Assembly (NCBI GenBank): GCA_902800245.1 | Contig: CADCDY010000002.1 | Location: forward strand, 1 to 61,958 | Source of the DNA: an uncultured Prevotellaceae bacterium | GTDB taxonomy: Bacteria; Bacteroidota; Bacteroidia; Bacteroidales; Bacteroidaceae | Direction: 5' to 3' | DNA: 61,958 bases | Shown here: positions 25,706 through 32,398 of the stretch, piece by piece | How the letters are laid out: each line of letters opens with the position of its first letter | How positions within the stretch are numbered: position 1 is the stretch's first letter | Notes under the pieces: generated by a model | What the model was told of the DNA's origin: nothing | Seen by the model: the letters and a program-made list of their open reading frames with translations, nothing else | Database searches by the model: none | Made by a program: the position numbers and the translations under genes

Positions 25706-25975
25706 ATGTGTATTGAAGAAGTGATTGATAGGGCTATTATGTTTCGCCAGACAATTGAAATTGAATACTGTACGAGAAATGGAAAGGTATTTAGTTGTCG
25801 GATAGCAGAACTTGAATATTCCAGTTATTATGGTGGCGGATATATTCAAGCATATCGTATAGATATTGGCGAAGAACGGACGTTTAAAGTCAGTAGAATC
25901 CAAAAGGTAAATGGACATTGCTTTACGCATATCTATTGGAATCAGGTAGGGGATGATTTTAAAAGAATATATTAG
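25706..25975 (+). CDS. Stand-alone WYL-like mini-domain
   Basis: An 89-residue protein. IEIEYCTRNGKVFSCRIAELEYSS, then YIQAYRIDIGEERTFKVSRI, follows the pattern of a WYL domain core: a strand pair around Tyr, a tyrosine near the middle, and an R-x-F-x-x-x-R-I end. WYL domains sense ligands, often nucleotides or nucleic acid, and regulate accessory and defence systems. Normally they are fused to a helix-turn-helix, which is missing here. It starts in contact with the upstream gene. Confidence 0.55.
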   Translation: MCIEEVIDRAIMFRQTIEIEYCTRNGKVFSCRIAELEYSSYYGGGYIQAYRIDIGEERTFKVSRIQKVNGHCFTHIYWNQVGDDFKRIY

Positions 25976-25993
25976 TGTTATTGGATTTTTTCG

Positions 25994-26001
25994 TAAATTT
26001 G
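25994..26001 (+). promoter_or_regulatory. -7 box before the gene at 26028
   Basis: TAAATTTG fits TAnnTTTG and lies 26 bases before the ATG. No TTG at the usual spacing. Confidence 0.45.
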
Positions 26002-26027
26002 CGCTGTAAATCGAGAAGAATATAGTC

Positions 26028-26462
26028 ATGAATAGAAAAACTATAATTGATTGGAAAAGCCTTTCCAAATGGGAAAAGGCGGTGATGGTGGTTATGCTAC
26101 CTATCTTTGCAGTTGTGGCAGGATTGGAGCATATTATTGCCAAACTAACAGGGGCAACATACAATGAGGTGAACATCATTGTCTACTACCTGTTGATACC
26201 ATTGTCATGGGCAGTTCTGGTTGACTATATCACCATGCTGCCGTTCCTTGCACCGATATATATAATCGCATGGCTAGTATTCTTATGGAAAGACCCGATG
26301 AAGTTTCGAGACCGCTGTGATTGGGCATTCGATAAATCGGTAGATTTCCTGCTGTGGTTCAAAAAGATTGGCTGGAACTACGTGGTAAGTTCTGTTATTA
26401 TCTGTGTAGTGGTACCAGCTTTGATTTATGTGGAATTGATTTGGGCAGTTGTAAAGAAATAA
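26028..26462 (+). CDS. Small multi-pass membrane protein
   Basis: A 144-residue protein with four hydrophobic stretches: MVVMLPIFAVVAGLEHII, IIVYYLLIPLSWAVLV with MLPFLAPIYIIAWLVFLW, and YVVSSVIICVVVPALIYV. Short charged loops separate them. I recognise no family. It has its own candidate promoter, and the next short gene starts 4 bases after its stop. Confidence 0.6.
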   Translation: MNRKTIIDWKSLSKWEKAVMVVMLPIFAVVAGLEHIIAKLTGATYNEVNIIVYYLLIPLSWAVLVDYITMLPFLAPIYIIAWLVFLWKDPMKFRDRCDWAFDKSVDFLLWFKKIGWNYVVSSVIICVVVPALIYVELIWAVVKK

Positions 26463-26466
26463 GTAA

Positions 26467-26685
26467 ATGACTCGTAAAGAATCTGTTGCTATTGGAATAA
26501 TGATATTGTTGATATGCTCAGTAGTGTTTGTTGAGCATAGACCTATCGTTTGTCCAAGGACTATTGCAGAGCAAAAGGAGTATAATGCAAAATGGGGAAT
26601 CGATGACTATCGTGATGGTTTTGCTTGCCCAATATGTAAGAGTGATAGTGTTGATACATTGAAATATGGGTACTTTCAACTATAG
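26467..26685 (+). CDS. Short membrane-anchored CxxC protein, possibly truncated
   Basis: A 72-residue protein with one N-terminal helix (VAIGIMILLICSVVFV) and a short domain containing CPICKSDSVDTLKYG. Its end overlaps the frame at 26666 by 20 bases. The two together (…DTLKYG + TFNYSNKTIYIEAHYG…) could be one protein broken by a one-base shift near 26670. Confidence 0.45.
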   Translation: MTRKESVAIGIMILLICSVVFVEHRPIVCPRTIAEQKEYNAKWGIDDYRDGFACPICKSDSVDTLKYGYFQL

Positions 26686-26851
26686 CAATAAAACCATATA
26701 CATTGAAGCACATTATGGAAGTAGCGATATGAGCATTAGGCAGTTTCAGAAAGTTGGTGAAGAATGGAATGAAGTGATTCCTGTTACACCTAGCTATATC
26801 ATCAATAAAGACCTTTATCCTCGCAAGCATGAATGGCTGAGGGCCTGGTGA
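26666..26851 (+). pseudogene. Probable C-terminal part of the gene at 26467, shifted frame
   Basis: A 61-residue frame (MGTFNYSNKTIYIEAHYG ... EWLRAW) directly downstream in the next frame. Its beginning fits naturally onto the LKYG end of the previous frame. It may be a separate small gene; a frameshift in the assembly or genome is the simpler reading. Confidence 0.35.
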
Positions 26852-26893
26852 GGGCATTGACGATGGCTGATGGAAGAAGGAAGCTGAAAGTTA

Positions 26894-27031
26894 TCACTTG
26901 TGCGATTTCATAAAACCTTCTTTGAGTGATTTCTCGAAATACTTATGGAATTCAATGAGTTCTGGTTCGTTGCTGGTCAATGAAGCCACATAGCGGGCTT
27001 TATCGATTCTAATGACTGCTTCATAAAACAT
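26894..27031 (-). CDS. 45-residue protein coupled to the phosphoribosyltransferase-type gene
   Basis: Reads MFYEAVIRIDKARYVASL ... EFHKYFEKSLKEGFMKSHK, a plausible small amphipathic helical protein. Its ATG shares a base with the stop of the upstream gene (TAATG on the minus strand), a hallmark of coupled translation. No family recognised. Confidence 0.5.
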   Translation of the reverse strand: MFYEAVIRIDKARYVASLTSNEPELIEFHKYFEKSLKEGFMKSHK

Positions 27032-27834
27032 TAGTAGGAATCTGCCATCAGATCCTTGCGGCCAATGAGACTGAAAATAGTGATGTTATTGTCGTCATTG
27101 ACTATTCGAAGGGAACGAAGGATTTCGTTAAGTGTTGAGCCGCTAGTGGTCACATCATCAATTACCAACACGTTCTGCTTTCGAATAGTTGCATAAAGTT
27201 CTTTGTCGGCTTCTGAAGCAAACTTTAGGAATTGAATCATGAAAGGGCGGAAACGACTCTTCTTGACGTCCTTTGCTATTGTGAAGTAGTCCTTTTGGTG
27301 AATGAGATCAAGCATGTTGTTGATTGACTGCCTGACTTCTTCCTTTTGGGCATCAGTATAACGGGGCCTTCCGTTCTCTAATACATCATTTAAATATGAC
27401 TGTTCAAAACCATCCATGTCGAACGATATATTTGATGGAAGTGCTTTCACCAACTCCATCTTTCTTAGCGTGGGTTGTGCAAACCTGTAAATATAGCGCA
27501 ACATGTATTGGTTTACTTTACTCGACGATTCTGGCATAACCACCAAATCATAATCGAACAGATTGATATGCTTGTCGAGATTGTCAATAGCTTTCTTGAT
27601 GAAGTTAGTCAGGTCCGGAGTATCCTGCAATGCTTCTGTGAATTTCACATATTTAATAAAAGCGGTACGTACGGAACTTTCCACCTGATCAGAGAATTCG
27701 TAACCATAGTAGAAGCACTTGCCGAATGCTTCTACCTGATAGCCATCGCCAGTCAGGCTGACAATGTCTTCAGCACCATCGTGCTCGAAATCGAACACAA
27801 ACTTTTTCTCTGTATCGTCGAATGTTACACCCAT
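27031..27834 (-). CDS. Phosphoribosyltransferase-type (ComF-like) protein
   Basis: A 267-residue protein. Near the C-terminus NVLVIDDVTTSGSTLNEIL is the PRPP-binding loop of type I phosphoribosyltransferases (hydrophobics, D-D-V-x-T-(S/T)-G-x-T). Upstream LFDYDLVVMPESSSKVN would supply the first phosphate loop. The N-terminal 80 residues are beta-rich and unassigned. ComF-like proteins occur in competence, and related domains appear in defence systems; the substrate here is unknown. It has a good promoter and a 45-residue partner downstream. Confidence 0.75.
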   Translation of the reverse strand: MGVTFDDTEKKFVFDFEHDGAEDIVSLTGDGYQVEAFGKCFYYGYEFSDQVESSVRTAFIKYVKFTEALQDTPDLTNFIKKAIDNLDKHINLFDYDLVVMPESSSKVNQYMLRYIYRFAQPTLRKMELVKALPSNISFDMDGFEQSYLNDVLENGRPRYTDAQKEEVRQSINNMLDLIHQKDYFTIAKDVKKSRFRPFMIQFLKFASEADKELYATIRKQNVLVIDDVTTSGSTLNEILRSLRIVNDDNNITIFSLIGRKDLMADSY

Positions 27835-27853
27835 ATCAATATCATTTCGATTG

Positions 27854-27884
27854 CAAAGATAGGAATTATAATGGAAAGTTCCAA
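27854..27884 (-). promoter_or_regulatory. Promoter for the phosphoribosyltransferase-type gene
   Basis: On the minus strand TTG (27884-27882) and TATCTTTG (27861-27854), 20 bases apart. Confidence 0.7.
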
Positions 27885-27890
27885 ATAATT

Positions 27891-27937
27891 AGACGAAAAA
27901 ATACTCCGATAGTATTTGAAATTTCTTTCGGAGTATT
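27891..27937 (-). terminator. Hairpin with T-run on the minus strand
   Basis: AATACTCCGA / TCGGAGTATT (27900-27909, 27928-27937) with an 18-base loop; read on the minus strand it is followed by TTTTT. It would stop transcription coming from the VapE side. The bases from here to 28034 contain nothing else I can name. Confidence 0.5.
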
Positions 27938-28034
27938 GCATTTTAGTGCCGGTAAACTTGGAGTTTGGCGATATTAAACATGAGGGCTAACGGTCTGTGA
28001 TGTATCCCGATTTTGGTTGACTATCGCGTGACTA

Positions 28035-28145
28035 CCCCTCACCCCTCACTCAAATCGTTGGGAATGCCTTTGCAGAAAGGGACTGAGAGCCAGTGAGGGG
28101 TGGGGTTGACCCTTCACTCACCCTACACTGACCCCTCACTCAACA
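28035..28145 (+). repeat. Left inverted repeat flanking the VapE-type gene
   Basis: The core 28035-28081 (CCCCTCACCCCTCACTCAAA ... GCAGAAAGGG) matches the reverse complement of 29839-29885 at 43 of 47 positions. Similarity continues inward through CCAGTGAGGGGT and ACCCTTCACTCA elements. Between 28146 and 28452 lie short GC-rich repeats (CCGCAGGGAGCG, CCGCAAGGAGCG), a CGGACT/AGTCCG hairpin and CTGTTAAA/TTTAACAG at 28411-28434; no gene is visible there. Confidence 0.75.
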
Positions 28146-28452
28146 GTCACCTCGAAGCCAGCAAGGAACGCAAAGGAGGCAGACGGGCAGGAAGCTTCTT
28201 GCTCGTCGTTTTTCCGCAGGGAGCGAACTCTGATTCCGCAAGGAGCGGACTGGCAGTCCGTCGGGCACGGACTAGAAGTTTGCTTTAATTGGATTGCCTG
28301 CAGGCTTTAATCACGGTTTTAGTTGACTGCTTAAAATCTTATTTGTAATATAGGTTGACCAAGTTAATCAGCCAGAATAGGGAAATCAATTTAAAAACGA
28401 AGAAAGAAAACTGTTAAATTACATATTTTAACAGGAAAAACTATGGGAAAAC

Positions 28453-28483
28453 TTGCAAACCGCAATTTTTTTTTGTACCTTTG
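28453..28483 (+). promoter_or_regulatory. Promoter for the VapE-type gene
   Basis: TTG at 28453-28455 and TACCTTTG at 28476-28483, 20 bases apart. The leader of about 75 bases holds a hairpin ATAGGCT / AGCCTAT (28509-28534). An inverted repeat CTGTTAAA / TTTAACAG ends 18 bases before the TTG and may be an operator. Confidence 0.7.
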
Positions 28484-28568
28484 CAGTGGCATTCTAAGGT
28501 AGGGTGCTATAGGCTATGAAGAACACCAGCCTATCGAGTATTAACTTTTTAGATTCTTTGTTATTATC

Positions 28569-29780
28569 ATGAGTAAGTCATTACTTTTGAATGGCGAGGC
28601 TGTGAATGCTTCGCTGACCGGAATGCTCGCTGCAGAGCAGTTTCTTGCAGACAATTACCTCTTCCGTCGCAACGTGCTGAACGGCAAGGTGGAATTTTCA
28701 ACCCAGCCTTCTGAAGGCCAGGAACCTGAGTGGCGTACACTGACGCAGCAGGCGCTGAACAGCATCATCCTGCGAGCCAGGCGCGAGGACATCTGTGAGG
28801 GGAAGGATCCGAAGACGGACATCCAGACGTACATCAATTCTGAGGATGTCACGACGTTCGACCCCATCAAGGAGTTTTTGGACAACCTTCCTCAGTGGGA
28901 CGGACAGAACCATGTAGCACGCGTATTCAGTCGCCTGCCTGGTGTCAGCTCCGAAGTGTTGTCGTATCTGAGTATCTGGCTCCGTTCGGCTGTGGCCCAT
29001 TGGTTGCAGATGGACACGCTGCACGGCAACGAGTGTGTGCCTACGCTGATTGGTCCTCAGGGTTGTGGCAAGACGACTTTCGTGAAACGACTGTTGCCTG
29101 AACATCTGCGCCAGTACTATCTGGACCATCTGAACCTGTCGAATAAGTTCGATAAGGAGATGGCCCTGACGAACAACCTGCTGGTGAATCTGGACGAGCT
29201 TGAGGCCATCCGTCCCAGTCAGCACGCGAACCTGAAACAGACGCTGTCGAAGAGCAAGGTCAACGGTCGCCCCATTTATGGAGCCTCGCAGGAGGACCGT
29301 CCGCGCTATGCGTCGTTCGTGGCAACGACCAACAATCTGCATCCCTTGACGGATGCAACGGGCAGTCGTCGTTACATCTGTGTGAACATCCCCAACGGAC
29401 AGTTGATTGACAACACGGGTGAGATTGACTATGGGCAGTTGTATGCTCAGGTGTTGTATGAGGTGAACGAGCTGAAGGCTCCGTATTGGTTCAACAACGA
29501 CGAGGTCAGGCGCATTCAGGAACTGAATGTTGGTTTCCAGGAACAGAAGGATATTGTGGAAATCATCAAGGTCTGCTTCCGCAAGCCGGAAGAGGGCGAG
29601 CACGTGAAGTCGATGAACACCACGGAATTGCTGGGCATCATCCAGAGCAAGTACCCTCAGCTTCCTGACAACATGAGCACGAGGGTTCGTCTGGGTCAGG
29701 CCATGAAACTGCTGGAGTTCGACAGCACCTGTCGAGGTCATGTGTCCTATTACAAGGCTGTGCCCTTGAAAGCAGCATGA
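28569..29780 (+). CDS. VapE/VirE-family P-loop ATPase
   Basis: A 403-residue protein of the virulence-associated E family, found in phages, satellites and Bacteroidales mobile elements; members are superfamily-3-like helicase ATPases linked to replication. Motifs: Walker A IGPQGCGKTTF, Walker B NNLLVNLDELEAI, then FVATTNNLHPLTDATGSRRY, which includes the sensor Asn and an arginine finger. The N-terminal 100 residues have DPIKEFLDNLPQWDGQNHV, typical for the family. No primase domain is attached. The gene stands alone between inverted repeats. Confidence 0.9.
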   Translation: MSKSLLLNGEAVNASLTGMLAAEQFLADNYLFRRNVLNGKVEFSTQPSEGQEPEWRTLTQQALNSIILRARREDICEGKDPKTDIQTYINSEDVTTFDPIKEFLDNLPQWDGQNHVARVFSRLPGVSSEVLSYLSIWLRSAVAHWLQMDTLHGNECVPTLIGPQGCGKTTFVKRLLPEHLRQYYLDHLNLSNKFDKEMALTNNLLVNLDELEAIRPSQHANLKQTLSKSKVNGRPIYGASQEDRPRYASFVATTNNLHPLTDATGSRRYICVNIPNGQLIDNTGEIDYGQLYAQVLYEVNELKAPYWFNNDEVRRIQELNVGFQEQKDIVEIIKVCFRKPEEGEHVKSMNTTELLGIIQSKYPQLPDNMSTRVRLGQAMKLLEFDSTCRGHVSYYKAVPLKAA

Positions 29781-29781
29781 G

Positions 29782-29885
29782 TGAGGGGTGAGTGAAGGGC
29801 CAGTGAGGGGTCAGAAGCACCCCTCACTGGTTCCCAAGCCCTTTCTGCAAAGGTATTCCCAACGATCGGAGTGAAGGGTGAGGGG
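29782..29885 (-). repeat. Right inverted repeat flanking the VapE-type gene
   Basis: Mirror of the left repeat. Contains the perfect hairpin CCAGTGAGGGGT / ACCCCTCACTGG (29800-29811, 29819-29830), which may also terminate the VapE transcript, and the 47-base core 29839-29885. Confidence 0.75.
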
Positions 29886-29968
29886 ACAATTCACAATTCA
29901 TAATTCACAATTCATAATTGACAATTGATAATTCACAATTCATAATTCATAATTGATAATTGAAATTG
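29886..29968 (+). repeat. Low-complexity AATTCATAATTCACA repeat
   Basis: Irregular copies of AATTCATAATT, AATTCACAATTC and AATTGATAATT fill the space between the VapE cassette and the next gene. Such AT-rich tandem spacers appear in other gaps of this window with different units. Confidence 0.8.
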
Positions 29969-29971
29969 AAA

Positions 29972-30415
29972 ATGATGAAAGAACAAGAGATATTCAAAGA
30001 GAAAGCCGTTAGTGGCTATACCGTTTGTTTTGCAGCGCAGTGTCCATTGAAGGAACGCTGTCTGCGCTGGAAAGTTGGTCAGCAGATGCCTGACACTCAA
30101 AGTTCCTATCATTGTGTCAATCCGCACTATCAGGATGTGGCAACGGAGCATTGTCCGCTATTCCGCCAGTCGGAGAAGGTGCAGCTTGCGCAGGGAATGA
30201 TGCATATCTTCAATGCCGATATGCCCCGTCGCGTAGAACCGTACGTGCGCAGCCATTTTATTGCCAGCCACTGCAAGACCTATTACTATGAGTACCGCAA
30301 TGGCGAGCGACTTATTTCTCCTGCCATCCAGGAGGAGATACGCGACCTCTTTCGCGAGGCCGGCTGGAATCAAGAAGTCCACTTCGACAGTTACGTGGAA
30401 GATTACGAGTGGTAG
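29972..30415 (+). CDS. DUF6078-like Cys-rich protein
   Basis: A 147-residue protein starting MMKEQEIF. Cys residues at CFAAQCPLKERCLRW, HCVNPHY and EHCPLF, then an Asp/Glu-rich end, match the DUF6078 layout of small Bacteroidales proteins of unknown role. Four or more conserved Cys could bind a metal. An earlier TTG (29960) in frame is less likely than the ATG. It points towards the K+ channel gene; 22 bases lie between the two stops. Confidence 0.6.
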   Translation: MMKEQEIFKEKAVSGYTVCFAAQCPLKERCLRWKVGQQMPDTQSSYHCVNPHYQDVATEHCPLFRQSEKVQLAQGMMHIFNADMPRRVEPYVRSHFIASHCKTYYYEYRNGERLISPAIQEEIRDLFREAGWNQEVHFDSYVEDYEW

Positions 30416-30437
30416 TCTTTTTAGTATTCGGCGGGCA

Positions 30438-31256
30438 TTATAGTTTTTCGCCGCAGTGGGAGCAGTAACGGTCGTTGTCGCGCACCTCGTCACCGCATCG
30501 TGGACAACGGCCGTCCTTCGGTTTTTCTTTCGTCTCGTCGATGATGTTGGCTGTGACAATGCCGGTAGGAACGGCAATGATGGTGTAGCCAAGGAGCATG
30601 ATGAATGCCGAAAGCAAGCGTCCTATGGGGGTTACTGGTGTGATGTCGCCATAGCCGACGGTGGTCATCGTGACGATAGCCCAATAGACGGACGTCGCCA
30701 AATCGGTGAATTTCGTGTCGGGATGGCCGCTCTCAACCATATACATCAGCGTACCCAGACAAGTGACGAGTATGAGTACGAACAGGAAATAGACTGATAT
30801 CTTGTTGATACTCTTCCTGAGCGAGTTCATCAGCATGTACCCCTCGTTGATCAGCGAGAACAATTTAAGAATGCGGAAGATGCGGATGAATCGGAACGTA
30901 CGGAACAGGATCATGTAGCGCGCGTTTGGCAGGAAAAAAGACAGATATGGCGGCAATGTGGCCAAGAGGTCAATGACGCCAAAGAAACTCAGCACATAGT
31001 CTCTGGGTCGTGGTGAGCAGTAGACGCGGGCAACGTACTCGAGGGTAAAGAAGAAAGTGAAGAGGTATTCCGATATCTCCAGCAAGAGCCGGAAAGTATG
31101 TGCCAGCGACGGAATGGTCTCGATAAAGGATACGAGAATGCTGAGCGAGATTACCACCATCAAGACAATGTCGAAGGCACGTCCACGAGGCGTGTCCGAC
31201 TCAAACAGTATTTTATAAAGCTGTTCTTTTTCAAGCCATTCGGGTTTCTTCATCAT
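30438..31256 (-). CDS. Voltage-gated K+ channel with C-terminal zinc ribbon
   Basis: A 272-residue inner-membrane channel with six helices. The S4 voltage sensor has Arg at every third position (R119, R122, R125, R128 in RTFRFIRIFRILKLF). The pore carries the K+ selectivity filter TTVGYGD (198-204). After the last helix, a short linker leads to CPRCG ... CSHCGEKL (Cys 251, 254, 265, 268), a zinc ribbon. Channels of this type pass potassium on depolarisation. The longer frame from 31517 crosses the promoter region, so MMKKPEWLEKEQ is the start. It is divergent from the lipid kinase gene. Confidence 0.92.
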   Translation of the reverse strand: MMKKPEWLEKEQLYKILFESDTPRGRAFDIVLMVVISLSILVSFIETIPSLAHTFRLLLEISEYLFTFFFTLEYVARVYCSPRPRDYVLSFFGVIDLLATLPPYLSFFLPNARYMILFRTFRFIRIFRILKLFSLINEGYMLMNSLRKSINKISVYFLFVLILVTCLGTLMYMVESGHPDTKFTDLATSVYWAIVTMTTVGYGDITPVTPIGRLLSAFIMLLGYTIIAVPTGIVTANIIDETKEKPKDGRCPRCGDEVRDNDRYCSHCGEKL

Positions 31257-31278
31257 ATCATATTTTGCAATCCGGTTG

Positions 31279-31286
31279 CAAAGATA
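31279..31286 (-). promoter_or_regulatory. -7 box for the K+ channel gene
   Basis: TATCTTTG on the minus strand, 22 bases before the start codon. No TTG at the usual spacing. Confidence 0.5.
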
Positions 31287-31305
31287 CGAAAAATTCGGCG
31301 AAAAT

Positions 31306-31336
31306 TTGCGTGTTTCTTGAAAAAATGTTATCTTTG
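31306..31336 (+). promoter_or_regulatory. Promoter for the lipid kinase gene
   Basis: TTG at 31306-31308 and TATCTTTG at 31329-31336, 20 bases apart; the ATG follows 20 bases later. Confidence 0.7.
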
Positions 31337-31356
31337 CAACGACTAACAATTTAACT

Positions 31357-32280
31357 ATGACCAATGATGGAAGGTGGGGCATCCTGTATTGCCCCAAGGG
31401 ACGCGGTTCGAAGCAGCGCGAGAAGCTGCAGAAGGCGTTGGACGACCGGCAGGTGCAGTACGACTTTGTGCAGAGCGAGTCGGCTGACAGCGTGGAGCGT
31501 CTGATGACGATGCTCATCCATAACGGCTATAAGACGATCATCATCGTGGGTGGCGACTCGGCACTGAACGATGCGGTGAACTGCCTGATGAAGGAGGAGC
31601 AGCAAGTGCGCAGCGAGATTGCGCTGGGCGTGATTCCGAACGGTGTGATGAACGACTTTGCGCGCTACTGGGGTTTCAGCGAGGGCGACGTGGAACAGAC
31701 GGTGGACTGGCTGAAGGCGCACCGCGTGAGGACGATAGACCTGGGCTGTGTGCGTTACGAGAACAAGCAGGGCGAACGGTGTCACCGCTACTTCCTGAAC
31801 TGCGTGAACGTAGGGCTGATAGCCGACGTGATGAACCTGCGCAGACAGACGCGTTCGTTGCTGGGTTCGAGGACGCTGTCGTTCATCGTATCCATCTTCC
31901 TGATGATTTTCCACCGTATGGATTATAAGATGCGCGTGAAGATCAATAGCGATACTGTTGACCGTAAGGTGATGACGATGTGTGTGGGCAGCGGTCCGGG
32001 CTATGGTCAGACGCCGAGTGCGGTACCGTATAACGGCATGCTCGACGTGTCGCTGGTTTATCATACCGAGTTGCTGCAGGTGTTTGCCGGATTGTGGCTG
32101 TTGATAACGAATCGTTTCCTGAATCACAAAAGCGTGCATCCATACCGCACGCGAGAGGTGAGGGTAGAGGAGGCGAAACACGCATTGGTGGGTGTCGACG
32201 GGCGACTGCTCGGCGTTCCTGTTGGCGCATACACCATCACCGTAGAACAGGAGGTTGTCAACTTCCTGATACCCGTATAA
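31357..32280 (+). CDS. Diacylglycerol/lipid kinase family protein
   Basis: A 307-residue member of the DagK-catalytic/YegS family, which phosphorylates diacylglycerol or other lipids. IIIVGGDSALNDAVNCL is the nucleotide-binding GGD loop (usually GGDGTxNE, here SALND), and IPNGVMNDFAR follows the family's lPxGTxNDfAr pattern with small changes. The C-terminal YNGMLDVSLVY matches p.DG.LDv. The shift from GT to SA and VM in two loops may alter substrate choice. It stands alone, downstream of its own promoter and divergent from the channel gene. Confidence 0.85.
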   Translation: MTNDGRWGILYCPKGRGSKQREKLQKALDDRQVQYDFVQSESADSVERLMTMLIHNGYKTIIIVGGDSALNDAVNCLMKEEQQVRSEIALGVIPNGVMNDFARYWGFSEGDVEQTVDWLKAHRVRTIDLGCVRYENKQGERCHRYFLNCVNVGLIADVMNLRRQTRSLLGSRTLSFIVSIFLMIFHRMDYKMRVKINSDTVDRKVMTMCVGSGPGYGQTPSAVPYNGMLDVSLVYHTELLQVFAGLWLLITNRFLNHKSVHPYRTREVRVEEAKHALVGVDGRLLGVPVGAYTITVEQEVVNFLIPV

Positions 32281-32335
32281 AGTTAACAAATCATAAAGTT
32301 CAAACTTTAAAGTTCAAAGTTCGAAGAAAAATTCG

Positions 32336-32343
32336 TAACTTTG
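32336..32343 (+). promoter_or_regulatory. -7 box for the alpha-glucan operon
   Basis: TAACTTTG, 55 bases before the start at 32399. The sequence before it is a run of AAAGTTCAAACTTT-type repeats with no TTG at standard spacing. Confidence 0.5.
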
Positions 32344-32398
32344 GACAAATTTAAATGATTCCTAAAACAAAATTGAAAATAAACTGAAATAAGGAACT

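Larger units (their letters stand above)
28035..29885 (+). mobile_element. Candidate VapE cassette bounded by inverted repeats
   Basis: One ATPase gene with its own promoter lies between two long inverted repeats that are absent elsewhere in the window. No transposase or integrase is inside, so any movement would depend on enzymes supplied from outside. An alternative is two convergent hairpin-rich flanks conserved for regulation. Confidence 0.4.

Noticed and set aside
28100-28288. A 62-codon frame near the left inverted repeat
   Set aside because: It overlaps the repeat and GC-rich hairpins and has no promoter or conserved feature.
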